Source: Perilla frutescens
Taxonomy: Eukaryota; Streptophyta; Magnoliopsida; Lamiales; Lamiaceae
DNA length: 64,000 bases
Direction of reading: 5' to 3'
Assembly (NCBI GenBank): GCA_026008535.1
Contig: BRKX01000003.1
Location: forward strand, 26,774,001-26,838,000
Made by a program: the position numbers and the translations under genes. This document shows, in pieces, positions 49,206 to 60,083 of the stretch (its first letter is position 1; the number at the start of each line of letters is the position of its first letter). The notes below the pieces were generated by a model. The model worked only from the letters and a program-made list of their open reading frames with translations. It had not been told where the DNA came from and did no database searches.

Positions 49206-51107
49206 TCAGTTTCCTCTTTTTGAAAGGCCGCGCTGGACTAGTTCCACTGTTTCCTTTCGAGCAGTTTGATCGCTTTGATGTAGATACAGATCCAGTTCTG
49301 TTCTTTGACGGTGAGAGCCGGCTGTCCTCCGGGCTTGGTGAAACTGCTGAATGGCAACTAATGAGTTTTTTATTCTTTGGTGGAGGGATTGTGAAGTTCC
49401 CTTTGGTGACGATCTGAACTGATCATTCTTCATAATCAACTGCACGCCTTTTGAGTTGGATGTGAGTAGGGGAGTGACATAGCTCTTGGATAGAAGACTT
49501 GGTGATGTGGCAGTATCCTCATCATCACTGTCGCTCTCATCATGTCTTGGATTCTTCTGAGGAGCCACGACTTCAGTATTTGATAGATGTGGCTCTATCC
49601 TTGCTGTGGCAGTTGGAGTTCATCGTGATGGCTCAACTGACTGACTTGATAAATTATCAAAGTTCAGTTTACGGCAAAGCGAGCCAGTTGGGCAGTTGAC
49701 TGATTGATTTGCAACCACAGCTCCTTGAGGCATGATGCTGGTTTTAAATTCAGCTAACAAGGCAGTTGCTGGAATTTTGTTGACAAGTCGGTGATTCATG
49801 ATGTGCTGGACTTGCACAATGGTTGGAGAAAATGGATTTGACGATCCTATCCATTTAATTCTCTAAGTTTCTTCACGTTGCCAGTAGCTCATGCCATGAA
49901 AGGCAGTTAGCAAGAAATGAGACTGGATGGACATGGAATGTCTCCAGTTGTACCAATAGAAATACTGGTGGAGTTGTTTGAACAACTCTTGGTCATGTTG
50001 TGCGACGAAAGTAAAATGAGTGAGAAGGAGATTGGTCACTTCCTTTTATGCACCTTTGACTGCATATTCACCACTATAGAAAGTGCGAATTTTTTCTTCA
50101 GTCAGCTGGAGAGGAGGGCATGTGCTTCTGAAATAGTCCGCTCCATAGTTCGGATGAGGGATTTCAATGAATGGAATAAGCTCATTTGGATCAGAGCAAA
50201 CCTGGAAATCAACAGGTGATCCGTTCTTTGATTTTGGAGAATGAACGACATTGGCAGTTGAGTTGGTTGAGGTGTTGTTGCTCATCCTGGCCTTTGTTCG
50301 TCGTTTCTTTCTTAGTGACTGAAGGTGAGCAGTTTCCTTCTTGGGAATCCAGTCAGAAATAAGGACTGGTAGTGATTCATCATTTGGAAGCTTCAGCAGG
50401 TCTTCAAGCATTTTACTAATTCTTAGAACAAGTCCTACCTTGGACTCAAATTTACCAGAGTTTTTTGAGTCAGAGGCCTTGATGACTTGATTCTTGAATT
50501 GTTGGAAGATGAATTCTGCCCAGTTTGTTTGTCGCCCTTCAGCAAGGTGAATCATAACCTTGTATCTCTCTTGGGTGAGTTCACTCAGGCTTCCAATAGC
50601 TCCAAACATCATCTTGTTCGTTATATTAAGTAGAATTCCATACTCGGGCTTTAGGTCAGTTTTAGCAGTTGTAAAATTGAATTGCTTGTTGCAGGTTGAA
50701 GCTTTCCATTCTCTCTAGTATGACTCTGCAGATTCCTTTAGTTCTTGAACCAATGAGCCTTCTTGTGGAAGCTCGAACACTTCTGCAAGTGTTCTTTCAG
50801 TGATGTGGAGTAGCCATCCTTGAATCGATGATGATACTATCTTCCCATCTGCAGACAAGTTTGCTTGCAGCAAAAATTCACTCACCAACTCTTGTCTAAA
50901 GAACTTTGGTGGTGTTTCCAGGTAGTGAAGAATTCCTGTCTTGTGAAGATTTGACAGAAGGATTGGATTGTTTGATTCATTTAGAATCATTTGAAATTTC
51001 TTCCTATCAAGGAATTTGTCTCTCATAAGTTGCTCTTTGAAGGAGTTTAAAGATCTGGATAATTCGGCCATATTTGGGATTGGCTGAGATTTTTTGAGGA
51101 ATTTCAA
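49206..51107 (-). pseudogene. Accessory module B (second paralogue), one frame with four stops
   Basis: All pieces from 51,107 to 49,206 are in a single frame (634 codons), broken only by stops at about 50,715 (TAG), 50,046 (TAA), 49,865 (TAG) and 49,620 (TGA). Blocks: FKEQLMRDKF near the start, ELVSEFLLQANLS, LAEVFELPQEG, TNWAEFIFQQFK (50,500), KVGLVLRISKMLE (50,420), a basic NLS-like RKKRRTKAR (about 50,290), GADYFRSTCP (50,130), ELFKQLHQYFYWYNWRH (about 49,960) and FHGMSYWQREE (49,880). Module A has the same blocks in the same order. The stop after REE falls where module A has Trp, so it was probably TGG. Function unknown; not a functional gene as it stands. Confidence 0.82.
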
Positions 51108-51428
51108 GAGCTTGAGAGAGAGAGAATTTTTGAGAGTGAAGGAGGAGTATTTCTAAGAGGCTTGAAATAAAGGGCTTTTTATGAGTGTCTGGGTAGGCTC
51201 ATAGATCTAATGGTTGAAATGGTACCAGCCCCTGGCCTCTTTTGGTCATTGGCATTTAATGACTTTGAAACGTGTCATTGTTTTGCAACGGTCAAAATAT
51301 TTAAATAAATGCAAAGTTCGACATTTATTTAAAAATAAAAAGATAATCTTTTTATATATCAAAATAAATAAGGACAAACTGAATTACAAGAAGTAAACTA
51401 AGGGCTTTCTAATCAGTTTGATCAGCCA
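51108..51428. other. Spacer between modules A and B
   Basis: About 320 bp, AT-rich in the centre (51,290-51,400), no coding signal. Presumably module A's 3' and module B's 5' untranslated sequence. Confidence 0.45.
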
Positions 51429-54018
51429 CTAGTCCTTCTTGTGATCAGTTTTTCTCCTCTTGGCAAGCGGTTCTGTGACATCATCTTCCTCTTTTTCGTC
51501 GCTGCTTGCTGACTCAGTTCCAGCTGTCTGAAGTCTTGGATGTGTTTGCAGCTGCTGGATTTGCTCTGTGTGTAGTTTAACCTATTGCTGCAGGCTGTGG
51601 ATCAGTTCCACATAGTAAGCAGGGAGCTGAACTGCAGAACTGCTTGGTTGAGCATGGAACTGAACTGCTCTTGAGTCAGCTTCTTCGCCTGCTTCAGTTC
51701 CAATTAGTTCCTCATATGGAATTGTGTGGGATTGTTCAGCTTTCTTCATACTAATTGATTCATCATAGCTCGGCTCTGGTGGAGTTTCCGGTGCAACAGC
51801 TTGGGCTTCAGCTTGAAGAACCCTTTGAACTGGATCAAAGTACGCAGTTATGACTTGTGTACCTTGGTCGACAGGTTGATCATCCTTTTGAGCTGTCTGA
51901 TCAGTTGACTTGTCAGACTTAGCTGGCTCTGCTACTGGAGTAGTGAGAGGAATAGTTGAGGGAGCTCCTTCATCAGCAGTTGGCTCTTGTGGAGGAGTGA
52001 TTTGGTGTTCAGTGGACTCCTCGAACTTTTGAGCCTTCTTAGCTGACTCTTCTGACTCTTCAGGAAGGAGATTGATCTCTACTTCAGCTAAGTAAGGAGA
52101 TCTCTCAGAGTGGAGTTCTCTTGCTACTTCATCAATGAGATCATCCACTGGGATGGATATTTGATTTCCTTTTGAAGGTGATTCGGATGGTTGTTCAGAC
52201 TGATGGCTATGAGATTTCTTTGTCAATTCATTGAATAGCCATTTGCGTTGAACATGAGAATGCGTCCATCTCTCTCGTTCTCTTTCTGTGGTGATGGCTA
52301 GCGGTTTTAATCCTTGAAGCTTGCACAGCTTATCAAAAACATCTTTCATCGAGCCTTCTGAAGGATTTGAGCATTGTTTCCTCAACTGTAGCTGCCTCAT
52401 AAGGTGTTTGCCCTGTGTGATTCCGGCATTATCACTGTCCGTCCACCATAGACTCCATTCTTCTTCTCGCTTCCAGAAGCTCATTCCATGAAAAGCGAGT
52501 AATGAGAGGAAGGGCTCTGATGGATACACGTGTCTCCATAAAAACCAGTAGATATACCTGGTCAAAGTGTGGAAGAGTTCCTCATGATCAGTTAGTTCCT
52601 GCGCGTAGTGTTGAGCCATATGTTTTTGTGTGGTCTCATCAGCCCATTTCTTCACAGATTCTCCTTTCGAGTAGGCTCTTATGTTCCCTTCAACTTGAGC
52701 CATTGTGGGGCATGTTAATTGAAAGTAATCTGCCCCAGCTCCGTCGTGAGAGATCCCCATTGCAGGGATGATGTCTTCTGGGTTTTCACAAGGGGCTATA
52801 TCTTTCACGGTTAGATTTGGCGAAATCGTTGGATCTGGAATGGGACTTGAAGCCTTTCTCTTCTTGGATTGAGTAAGTGAGATTCTTCTCTTTTTTGTTT
52901 GATCAGCTTGCTTCTTCTTAGGAGCTGATCTTGTAGCTGCTTGTCTGGCTGATTGTCCAACAATATCAGCTCTAGTTGCAACTGAGCTTTGTTGCCTGGT
53001 GAACGATCTCAGTTGAGCTGATGTGCCGATTCCAACTGCAATGGAGCTTGACTCAGTTTGCTGTTTTAGTGCCAAAGAACCGACTGAGGACTTATATCTC
53101 TGAGCCAGAGGAATGTCATCATCAGAGTCATCTTGAGATGTGCTGGTAACTTGCTTCTTTCCCTTGCCTTCAGCTGCAGGCCTCTTCCTTTTTGGCTGGT
53201 CATCTTGCTCAAGATCGATTTCCACGATTTTAAGCGGTTTTGAGATAAAATCATTACTGACTATGCTTTTGAATTTTATCTCATCAGTTATCCAGGAGAA
53301 CTATTTTTCCAGAATTATGCTAACCCGACTGACGTATCCAATTCTTTGTGGGAATTTTTTATTGTCCCACCTGCTTTCAATGATATCAACATATCTCTTC
53401 AATATATCAAAAAAATATTGTGCCCAGTTGATCTCCATGCGGTTGTAGATGGCGGCACAGATCTTGTATTTTATTTCTAACATTTCAGATTGACTGCCGG
53501 TTGTCCGTACTATAATTTTTGAGGCGATGGAAGCAAGCACCTGATATTCATCTTGAAACTTTGAGATGAGATGATTGCTTTTATACGGTTGAGTTTCTCC
53601 TTCCTTTTTCCAGAAATCATAAGCTTCTTGGAAGTTAATTTGAACTTCTTCCAGCTTGAGTCCTTTGTTGGGTAGATCGAACATGTTGCTTAGAGATTCA
53701 GCTGTCACGATGATCTCATGTCCTCTTACTTCAGATCTGATCTCCTTGGGATTTGAGAAACTGTTTGAATTTAGGAAAAATTCAGCAACTAGTTCTGGAT
53801 AAATGCGTTCTGGAAAATCTTCCAGAAATGTCTTCAGCTTGGCTTGAGAGCTTTTCGATGATTATACCACTCAGTGGGGAGGCATTGCAAGCTTGAATGA
53901 ATCCGGTTGGATTGAAGAACTTATCTCTGTCGAGTTTTTCACAGAACACTGTGGAGTCTTCTTCGGATTGGCAAAAGTTGAATCTCTTGTGAATACGACT
54001 GGAGGAGTTTTTGGCCAT
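51429..54018 (-). pseudogene. Accessory module A (first paralogue), longest and best preserved
   Basis: Starts MAKNSSSRIHKRFNF with VFCEKLDRDKFFNP. A frameshift near 53,855 shifts it into the main frame (PERIYPELVAEFFLN, LSNMFDLPNKG), which then runs to 51,429 apart from TAG at 53,301 and TAG at 51,582. Blocks: INWAQYFFDILKRY (53,420), RIGYVSRVSIILE (53,320), basic clusters KRKRPAAEGKGKK and KKKQADQTKKRR (NLS-like), GADYFQLTCP (52,720), ELFHTLTRYIYWFLWRH, FHGMSFWKREEEW (52,470), then a long Glu/Gln/Ser/Thr-rich, probably disordered tail. It ends EPLAKRRKTDHKKD, another NLS-like cluster. Roughly 860 codons. A nuclear or nucleic-acid-related role is suggested only by the basic clusters. There is no signal peptide or membrane segment as an envelope protein would have. 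Function unknown. Confidence 0.82.
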
Positions 54019-54938
54019 GATAATTTGATGAAAGGTTTTTGATAAAGAGATTGATCTGAAAAGTGAGGAATTGTTCTTCGAAGGTTGAAGAATTTTGCTT
54101 TCGATCAGAGAAGAGGGAGAGATAAGTCGGCAGTGAAATGTAAAGTTTATCTTGAATATTCAGCCGACTTATTTATATAGAGAGATGAGGCTCATCCAAC
54201 GGTTGAGACGTTTCGAATGCTAGGAATTCAACGGTTGGATTGATTCAATCGACCCGTCGATTGGCCTTTCAATTTTATCCGTTGGAGATAAATGTGGGAA
54301 GAGAGAGAGAGAATTCAACGGTAATATTTGAGTGACACGTGTTTTTACCATTCCCACTATTGAAAGTTTTGAACTTATCTTTTCTCTCTAGCTGTTTCTT
54401 TTTGGCTTGAAACTCATTACGTCATCAGTTGGCTTCGACTATAGCTGATGATCTCCATGTTGATCAGTTCCAACCGAGATATTTGCTCATCAGTTCCTCA
54501 CTTCCTCAACTGCTTAAACTCTTGATTTAGCTGTTTCTCAGTTCAGCTGATCCTTCAGTTCTGCTGCTTTCCTTCAGTTGGTTCTTGAACTGATGTCTCT
54601 TTGTTAAGTTGAAGTAAGTTCCTTTCATTTCTTCATCAGTTTGATGATTTTGCAGCTGGTATGCTTTGCTTGACTGACTGGATCATCAGTTGAGACGATT
54701 TGACTAACTCTGCCTGTCCCTTGCCTCAGTTTGAGCAAATGAGCTGATGATTCAGTTCAGCTGATTGGATAGACTGATCAACTTCAGTTTTCTTTCTTTG
54801 CACAGCTTCTTGCTTCTTTTCAAACTGATAGCTTATTTGTCCAACTGATCAGCTTAATGACTTTTTCAGTTATGAACTACTCATTCGGATGAGTTGAAGC
54901 CTTTCGGCTCAGTTCCTCTCTTCAGCTGGAGCGGTTTC
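54019..54938. other. Non-coding spacer between RNase H and module A
   Basis: About 920 bp without a convincing ORF. From 54,420 to 54,930 it is crowded with TCAGTT/AACTGA and CAGCTGA words on both strands. It would include the leader of module A if that gene is expressed separately. Confidence 0.5.
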
Positions 54939-57617
54939 TTAGCCTTTTTCTTTAAGTTGATCATCTTCATCCTTTGATGTTAGCTTAAGTAGCCCTAGTT
55001 GTATGCATAGCTCCATAAACCTTGCCTCAGGTAATGGTTTGGTGAAGATCTCAGCTATCTGCTTCTCCGTGTTGACATATTTGATGCATATGTTCTTCTT
55101 CTCGATGTGATCTCTGATGAAGTAATGTCTTCTGTCAATGTGCTTAGTTCTTGAATGTAGAACTGGATTCTGAGATATTGCAATTGCACTATTGTTGTCA
55201 TAGAATATAGGTACTTCTTCAGTTTCGACTTTGTAGTCCTTCAACTGTTGCTTCATCCAGAGTATCTGAGCACAGCAGCTTCCCGCAGCTACATATTCTG
55301 CTTCAGTTGTTGACGTGGCAACTGAGTGCTGCTTTTCGGTTGATCGTTCTATTCAGAATAGAGTTCGGTCAATGACTCCCTTATGAAACCCATTTTTCAG
55401 CAAGAAAGTTGTGAGAGTTTCATACCATGCTCTAGGAGCTTGTTTCAATCCATAGAGGGCTTTCTTCAGCTTGAAGACTTGATCCCCAATTTCAAATCCT
55501 GGCGGTTGCTTGACATACACGTCTTCCTTGAGCATTCCTTGAAGAAAAGCACTCTTGATATCCATTTGATAGACTGTGAAGTTGAAGTGAGCTGCATAGG
55601 CTAGGAACAGTCTGATGGCTTCCAATCTTGTAACTGGTGCGAATGTCTCATCAAAGTCGATCCCTTCACTTTGTGAGCATCCTTTGGCTACCAGTCTTCC
55701 CTTGTTTCTTGTGATCACACCTTGTTCATCAAGTTTGTTGCGAAAAACCCATTTCGTACCAATGACCTTCTGAGTTTTTGGTCTATCAACAAGAAACCAT
55801 ACGTTATTTCTTGTGAACTGATTCAGTTCTTCTTGCATGGCCATGATCCAGTCTGAATTTTCTAAGGCTTCTTTGACATTTGCTTGTTCTATTTGAGATA
55901 TGAAGCATGTGAATATTGCATGCTCAGTTGAACTTCTAGTTTGAACTCGACTTCTTGGATCACCAACTATCTTGTCAGTTGGATGGCTTCGGAGCCATTT
56001 GGGCAAGATAGCTTCAGCTGGTTCCACTGTGGTAACGTCATTAGTCACCCTTTCATCAGTTGGTTCAGCATCTTCATCAGTTCTTCCCCCTGTTTCAGTT
56101 GTGGGGTTTATGGTCTCAGCACAATTTGTGTCTTCATTGACCATATTGTTCTCAATTGGTTTAGTACCAGTTTCATTGCCTTCTTCTAGTAAAACTTCAA
56201 GCCGCTCTAGAACAGTGTGATCCATATAGTCCTGTGAGTTCTCAGTTTCACTAGGTAGTACTTGAACTGATGTGTCTATTGTTTCTTTGTTCCTGTACTT
56301 ATTAGCAAATTCATCAAATACCACATGACATGTTATTTCCACAACAAGAGTTCATTTATTGAACACTCTGTAAGCTTGTGCATGAGGTGAATTATACCCA
56401 AGGAATATTCCCTCATCAGCTTTAGCACTGTAAGCTTTCAATTGAGTCTTGCCATTGTTGTGAATATAACATTTACAGCCAAATACTTTAAAATATGAGA
56501 TGGAAGGCTTACGACCTTTATACAGCTCATAGGGTGTTTTGTCATGTGCGACGATGATTGCACTTCGATTTTGAGTGTGGCATGCTGTGTTGACTGCTTC
56601 AGCCCAATATCCTTCAGCTATGTTGGCATCAGCTATCATTGCTCGAGCTATTTCTTTAAGCATTCGGTTTCACCGTTCAGCTACACCGTTTTGTTGTGGA
56701 GTTCTTGTAGCTGAGTGTTCATGAGTGATTCCAAGTTGGTTGATAAAGCTAATAATTTGTTAATTCACAAATTCAGTTCCATTGTCGGAGCGAATCCTTT
56801 GAACTGATCTTTCTTTTTCAGTTTGTAGCCTTCTGATCAACGCCGTTAGCTTGTCGTAAGTTTCATCTTTGCTTCTCAAGAATTCCACCCACGTATATCT
56901 TGAGAAATCATTCACTACTACAAGAGTGAATCTTTTACTTTTTGGTGTCTGTGGTCTGACTGGACCAAACAGATCCATATGTAGCAGTTGGAGGCAATCA
57001 GTTGTGCCTGGTGGATGACTCCTATACTTGAAGGATGACTTCACTTGCTTCCCTTTTTGGCATGGTCCACATATACCTGTTTTCTTATATATCTCCTTGG
57101 GAAGCCCCTCAACTAGCTCTTTCTTGGCTAAGTAGTTGATTGTTTTGAAGTTGAGGTGGTTTAGTCGTCGATGCCATAGCCAGCTTGCTTCAGTTGATCC
57201 CTTTGAAAGAAAGTAAGCTTCTGAGTAGCCAGTTGACCAGTCAACAATATACATGTTGCCTCTCCTTATGCAGGTGAGAAGAATTACTCCAGTTGACTTG
57301 TCTCTAATGTTGCAGGAGTTTTTGGTGAAGTCAACTGAATAGCCATTGTCGCACAGCTGGCTGATGCTGAGTAGTTTGTGCTTTAGTCCGTCCACATGGA
57401 AAAGTCCATTTACTACAACTTTTCCTTTGACCACGGACCCTTCTCCAATGGTTCGACTTTTGGAGTTATCTCCAAATGTGACAAGTGGACCTTTGACTTC
57501 TTCGTAACCATCGAGATCTTCTCTGTCTCCGGTTATGTGCTTGGAGCATCTACTATCTAGATACCAGATATCTTTGGTTTTCTTCATAGATAGGACGTTC
57601 TTATCCTGCAAAAACAA
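54939..57617 (-). pseudogene. Copia pol: protease, integrase, truncated RT, RNase H
   Basis: A single minus frame with stops. Protease: YLDSRCSKHITG near 57,555 (family DSGCS, here Gly is Arg). GAG-pre-integrase: LWHRRLNHLN near 57,170, with CGPCQKGKQ completing the zinc site. Integrase: HMDLFGP (first Asp, about 56,975), SDNGTEF (second Asp, about 56,775), and PQQNGVAER (catalytic Glu, about 56,680), the Asp and Glu blocks split by in-frame TAA at 56,760, with TGA at about 56,667. TGA at about 56,350 precedes LVVE. RT N-terminus: KWVFRNKLDEQGVITRNKGRLV and QMDIKSAFLQG (first catalytic Asp). At about 55,350 the frame goes from GVIDRTLF through a stop directly to EKQHSVATSTTEAEY of RNase H, so YVDD and most RNase H N-terminal sequence are deleted. 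RNase H ends IAEIFTKPLPEARF. It cannot supply its own RT. Confidence 0.93.
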
Positions 57618-57734
57618 GGATTAGCATTTAGGGATCCGTTTCATATCGGGTCCTTGTTGATACATCAAGCTTTTTGGAATCTAAACTTGCCAAACTTTCG
57701 GCTTTTTATCATTCAGAGATCCAACTGATTTGGA

Positions 57735-59994
57735 TCACCTGATCAGTTTAGATTTTCTCTTAACTCTTCTATTCTGATTTGAATCAGTTGAGTGATACCT
57801 GCGTTGAGAGTTAGTTGGATAAAGCAATTCAACTAAAAAGCTTTGGTCTTGAGACCTTTGAGTTATGTGATCAGACCAGTGCTTTGTATGTTTCCAGTTT
57901 ATTGGATTGAACCTTTTTGGTTCATTTCTGGAATCCAGGTACTCATTATAGTGATGGTAGGGTTCAATCGAGTTTCTTTGATCTCTCCTATAGGTGTTTT
58001 GATTGAACTTTTTGGTAGGATAGGCTTGAGATCTAAACTGATTTTTCTTTCTAAAGAGAGCTGATCTATCAGTTTGCCTTATGGGCATTCTGTGTTGAGC
58101 TGGTGGTCTTTGTTGAACTAAAGGCTTTGAATGAATGAATTGGTTTGAGTGAACTGTTGGTCTTGACTGGTATTTTGGCTTTAGTTGACCTGGTGTTTTT
58201 GGTTGGGAGAATTGACCGAATTGTTTGGGTTGAGTTTGAGGATTTCTCAATATTCCTTTGCCTTTAGTTTGCTCAGATGGGTGATCATGAATTGACTTGG
58301 TGAATCCTTTTAGGATTCCTTTATCACTAGGTTAAGCAATTGCTTTTCCTTTCTCTAAGGCAGTGAACTTGCTATATCCTAGTCCTGTGCTGCTGGTTCC
58401 AGTTCTCTGATGATTTAATATCTCATCTAGAGTTTGAGATCCCTTTTTGAACTTAAGAGTTACTTTTTCTCTCTCATGGATCTCTTGCTTGAGTTTTTGA
58501 TTCTCGGCTTCTAGGTCAACAGTTCTTAGTTTCAACTTTTCAAATTCCACAAACTGAGACTCAAGATAATTCATTCTTTTATGATCAATGCTTAGTTTTC
58601 TAACTCTATTTCTCAGTTCATCATTTTCATCTTTCAGTTCAACATGCAACCAAGATATTGACGCTAATTGATCTACTAGCATCATAAGTTTCATATCAAG
58701 TTCATTGCTAGAGACAGTTGCTTCATTAATATGATAAAATGAGGTTTGAGAATCAGCTCTACTAACCTCTTCATCATTGTCAGTCATGAGGCAAAATAGT
58801 GTTTTAGTCATCTGAGCTGTAGCCGTCATAATCAATTCCAGATGGATAGTCTGAATCGTCTAGCACAACATTCTCATAGTTTGCAACCATTGCTTTCCTT
58901 TTGAAGAAGCTTCTCCTCACTTTGGCTTTCTTGTCTTCAGGGAGTTCTGGACATTCATATCTGTAATGTCCTTGTTTGTGACAATGAAAGCATTCTCCTA
59001 GATTTCGATTGCCACTCCTAAACGGTTCAGCTGATCATTCAGCTGGTTGATGAGTTCTCTCATCTTTTGGGATTTCATCAGTTTGAGGTGGAACTGATTG
59101 TTTATCCCGAACTCTCTTCAGTTTTTCTAACAACCTGGTAACTAAGTAAATTTGATCATTGATGTCTTCAGTCAAGTTTTCCTTCTTTTCGGTTGTTTCT
59201 CTTTTTCGTTCAGATGAATATCCGCCTTGATTTTCTCTGGCTGGTGAGCTCTTGGGCCGGAAGTTGTTCCTTCCTCGAGTGTCTCTAAACTGGTTCCTTT
59301 CACCATAAAAGGCTGCATCTTGAGCTGATGATGTTGATGCTTCCTTCTTCCGGTTTAGACTGTACTCATGAGCTTTGAGAGAGCCAAACAATTCTTTGGG
59401 AGTGATGCTATTTAGATTTCTTGATTTTTTTGTAGCTAGCACTTTCATGTCCCATTTTTTAGTGAGATTATCCAAAACTTTGGAATTCATCTCAGAATTG
59501 GGATAACTTCTCCCTAGGTTGGTCATCTCACTGATGATGCCTAGAAATCTGGTTTCAAGGCTTGAGATGGACTCTTCTGGCTGCATTTTGAAGGGCTCGT
59601 ATCTATCGACTGCCAGTTGGAGCTTGTTTCCTTTGATGGCTTCGGACTCTTGGCATAGATCTGGTAGTAAGTCCCATATCTCATTGGTAGTTATACAATT
59701 CTTTGTGTCATTCATTATGTCTTCATCTAGAGTTTGAAATAGTGCAGCTTGAGCCACAAACTCTAGATTCTTCAACTTCTTCTCTTTGCTGGTGAGAAGA
59801 TTAGTTGGCTTTGGGATCCTTGCTGGTTGATTGATATCAACTATGTGAGCGTCATTGTCCATCATGATGATGATTGGACCATCTTCAATAACTTCCCACA
59901 TATTCTCATGGATCGAGCAGAGATGCGCCTTCATTCGCCTGCTCCAATTATCATAATTCTCAACTGAAAACAAAGGTAGCTTATGGTTTCCCAT
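57735..59994 (-). pseudogene. Copia gag with zinc knuckle and coiled coil
   Basis: I take the start at MGNHKLPLFSVENYDNWS (59,994). The upstream in-frame ATG at 60,012 would add six residues. Core UBN2-type gag runs to about 59,200, followed by a basic RGRNNFRPKSSP region, in-frame TGA near 59,035, and a CCHC knuckle CFHCHKQGHYRYEC (58,950-58,992). A frameshift near 58,805 leads into a coiled-coil segment (58,332-58,835; heptad-like ELKDENDELRNRVRKLSID) ending GSQTLDEILNHQ and GLGYSKF. The same frame passes TAA at 58,332 and continues as a Gln/Pro/basic linker (58,250-57,735). The long coiled coil after the knuckle is typical of Sirevirus gag. Stops and the frameshift make it non-functional as read. 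Confidence 0.88.
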
Positions 59995-60067
59995 AGCTTG
60001 AAATATTAGCACAGATAAGTAGATCTGATTCAGTTGATCCGCAGAAATGGCTGATCCTTAGAATCAA

Positions 60068-60081
60068 CCGTTCTAATATCA
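60068..60081 (-). other. Primer-binding site (initiator Met-tRNA type)
   Basis: Two bases inside the 5' LTR, on the minus strand, TGATATTAGAACGG. The usual copia PBS is TGGTATCAGAGC. The three differences are all transitions (G to A or C to T). Confidence 0.75.
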
Positions 60082-60083
60082 TT

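Noticed and set aside
49220..50219. Plus-strand ORFs over the accessory modules
   Set aside because: Antisense shadows of modules B and C, which are supported by cross-module conservation.
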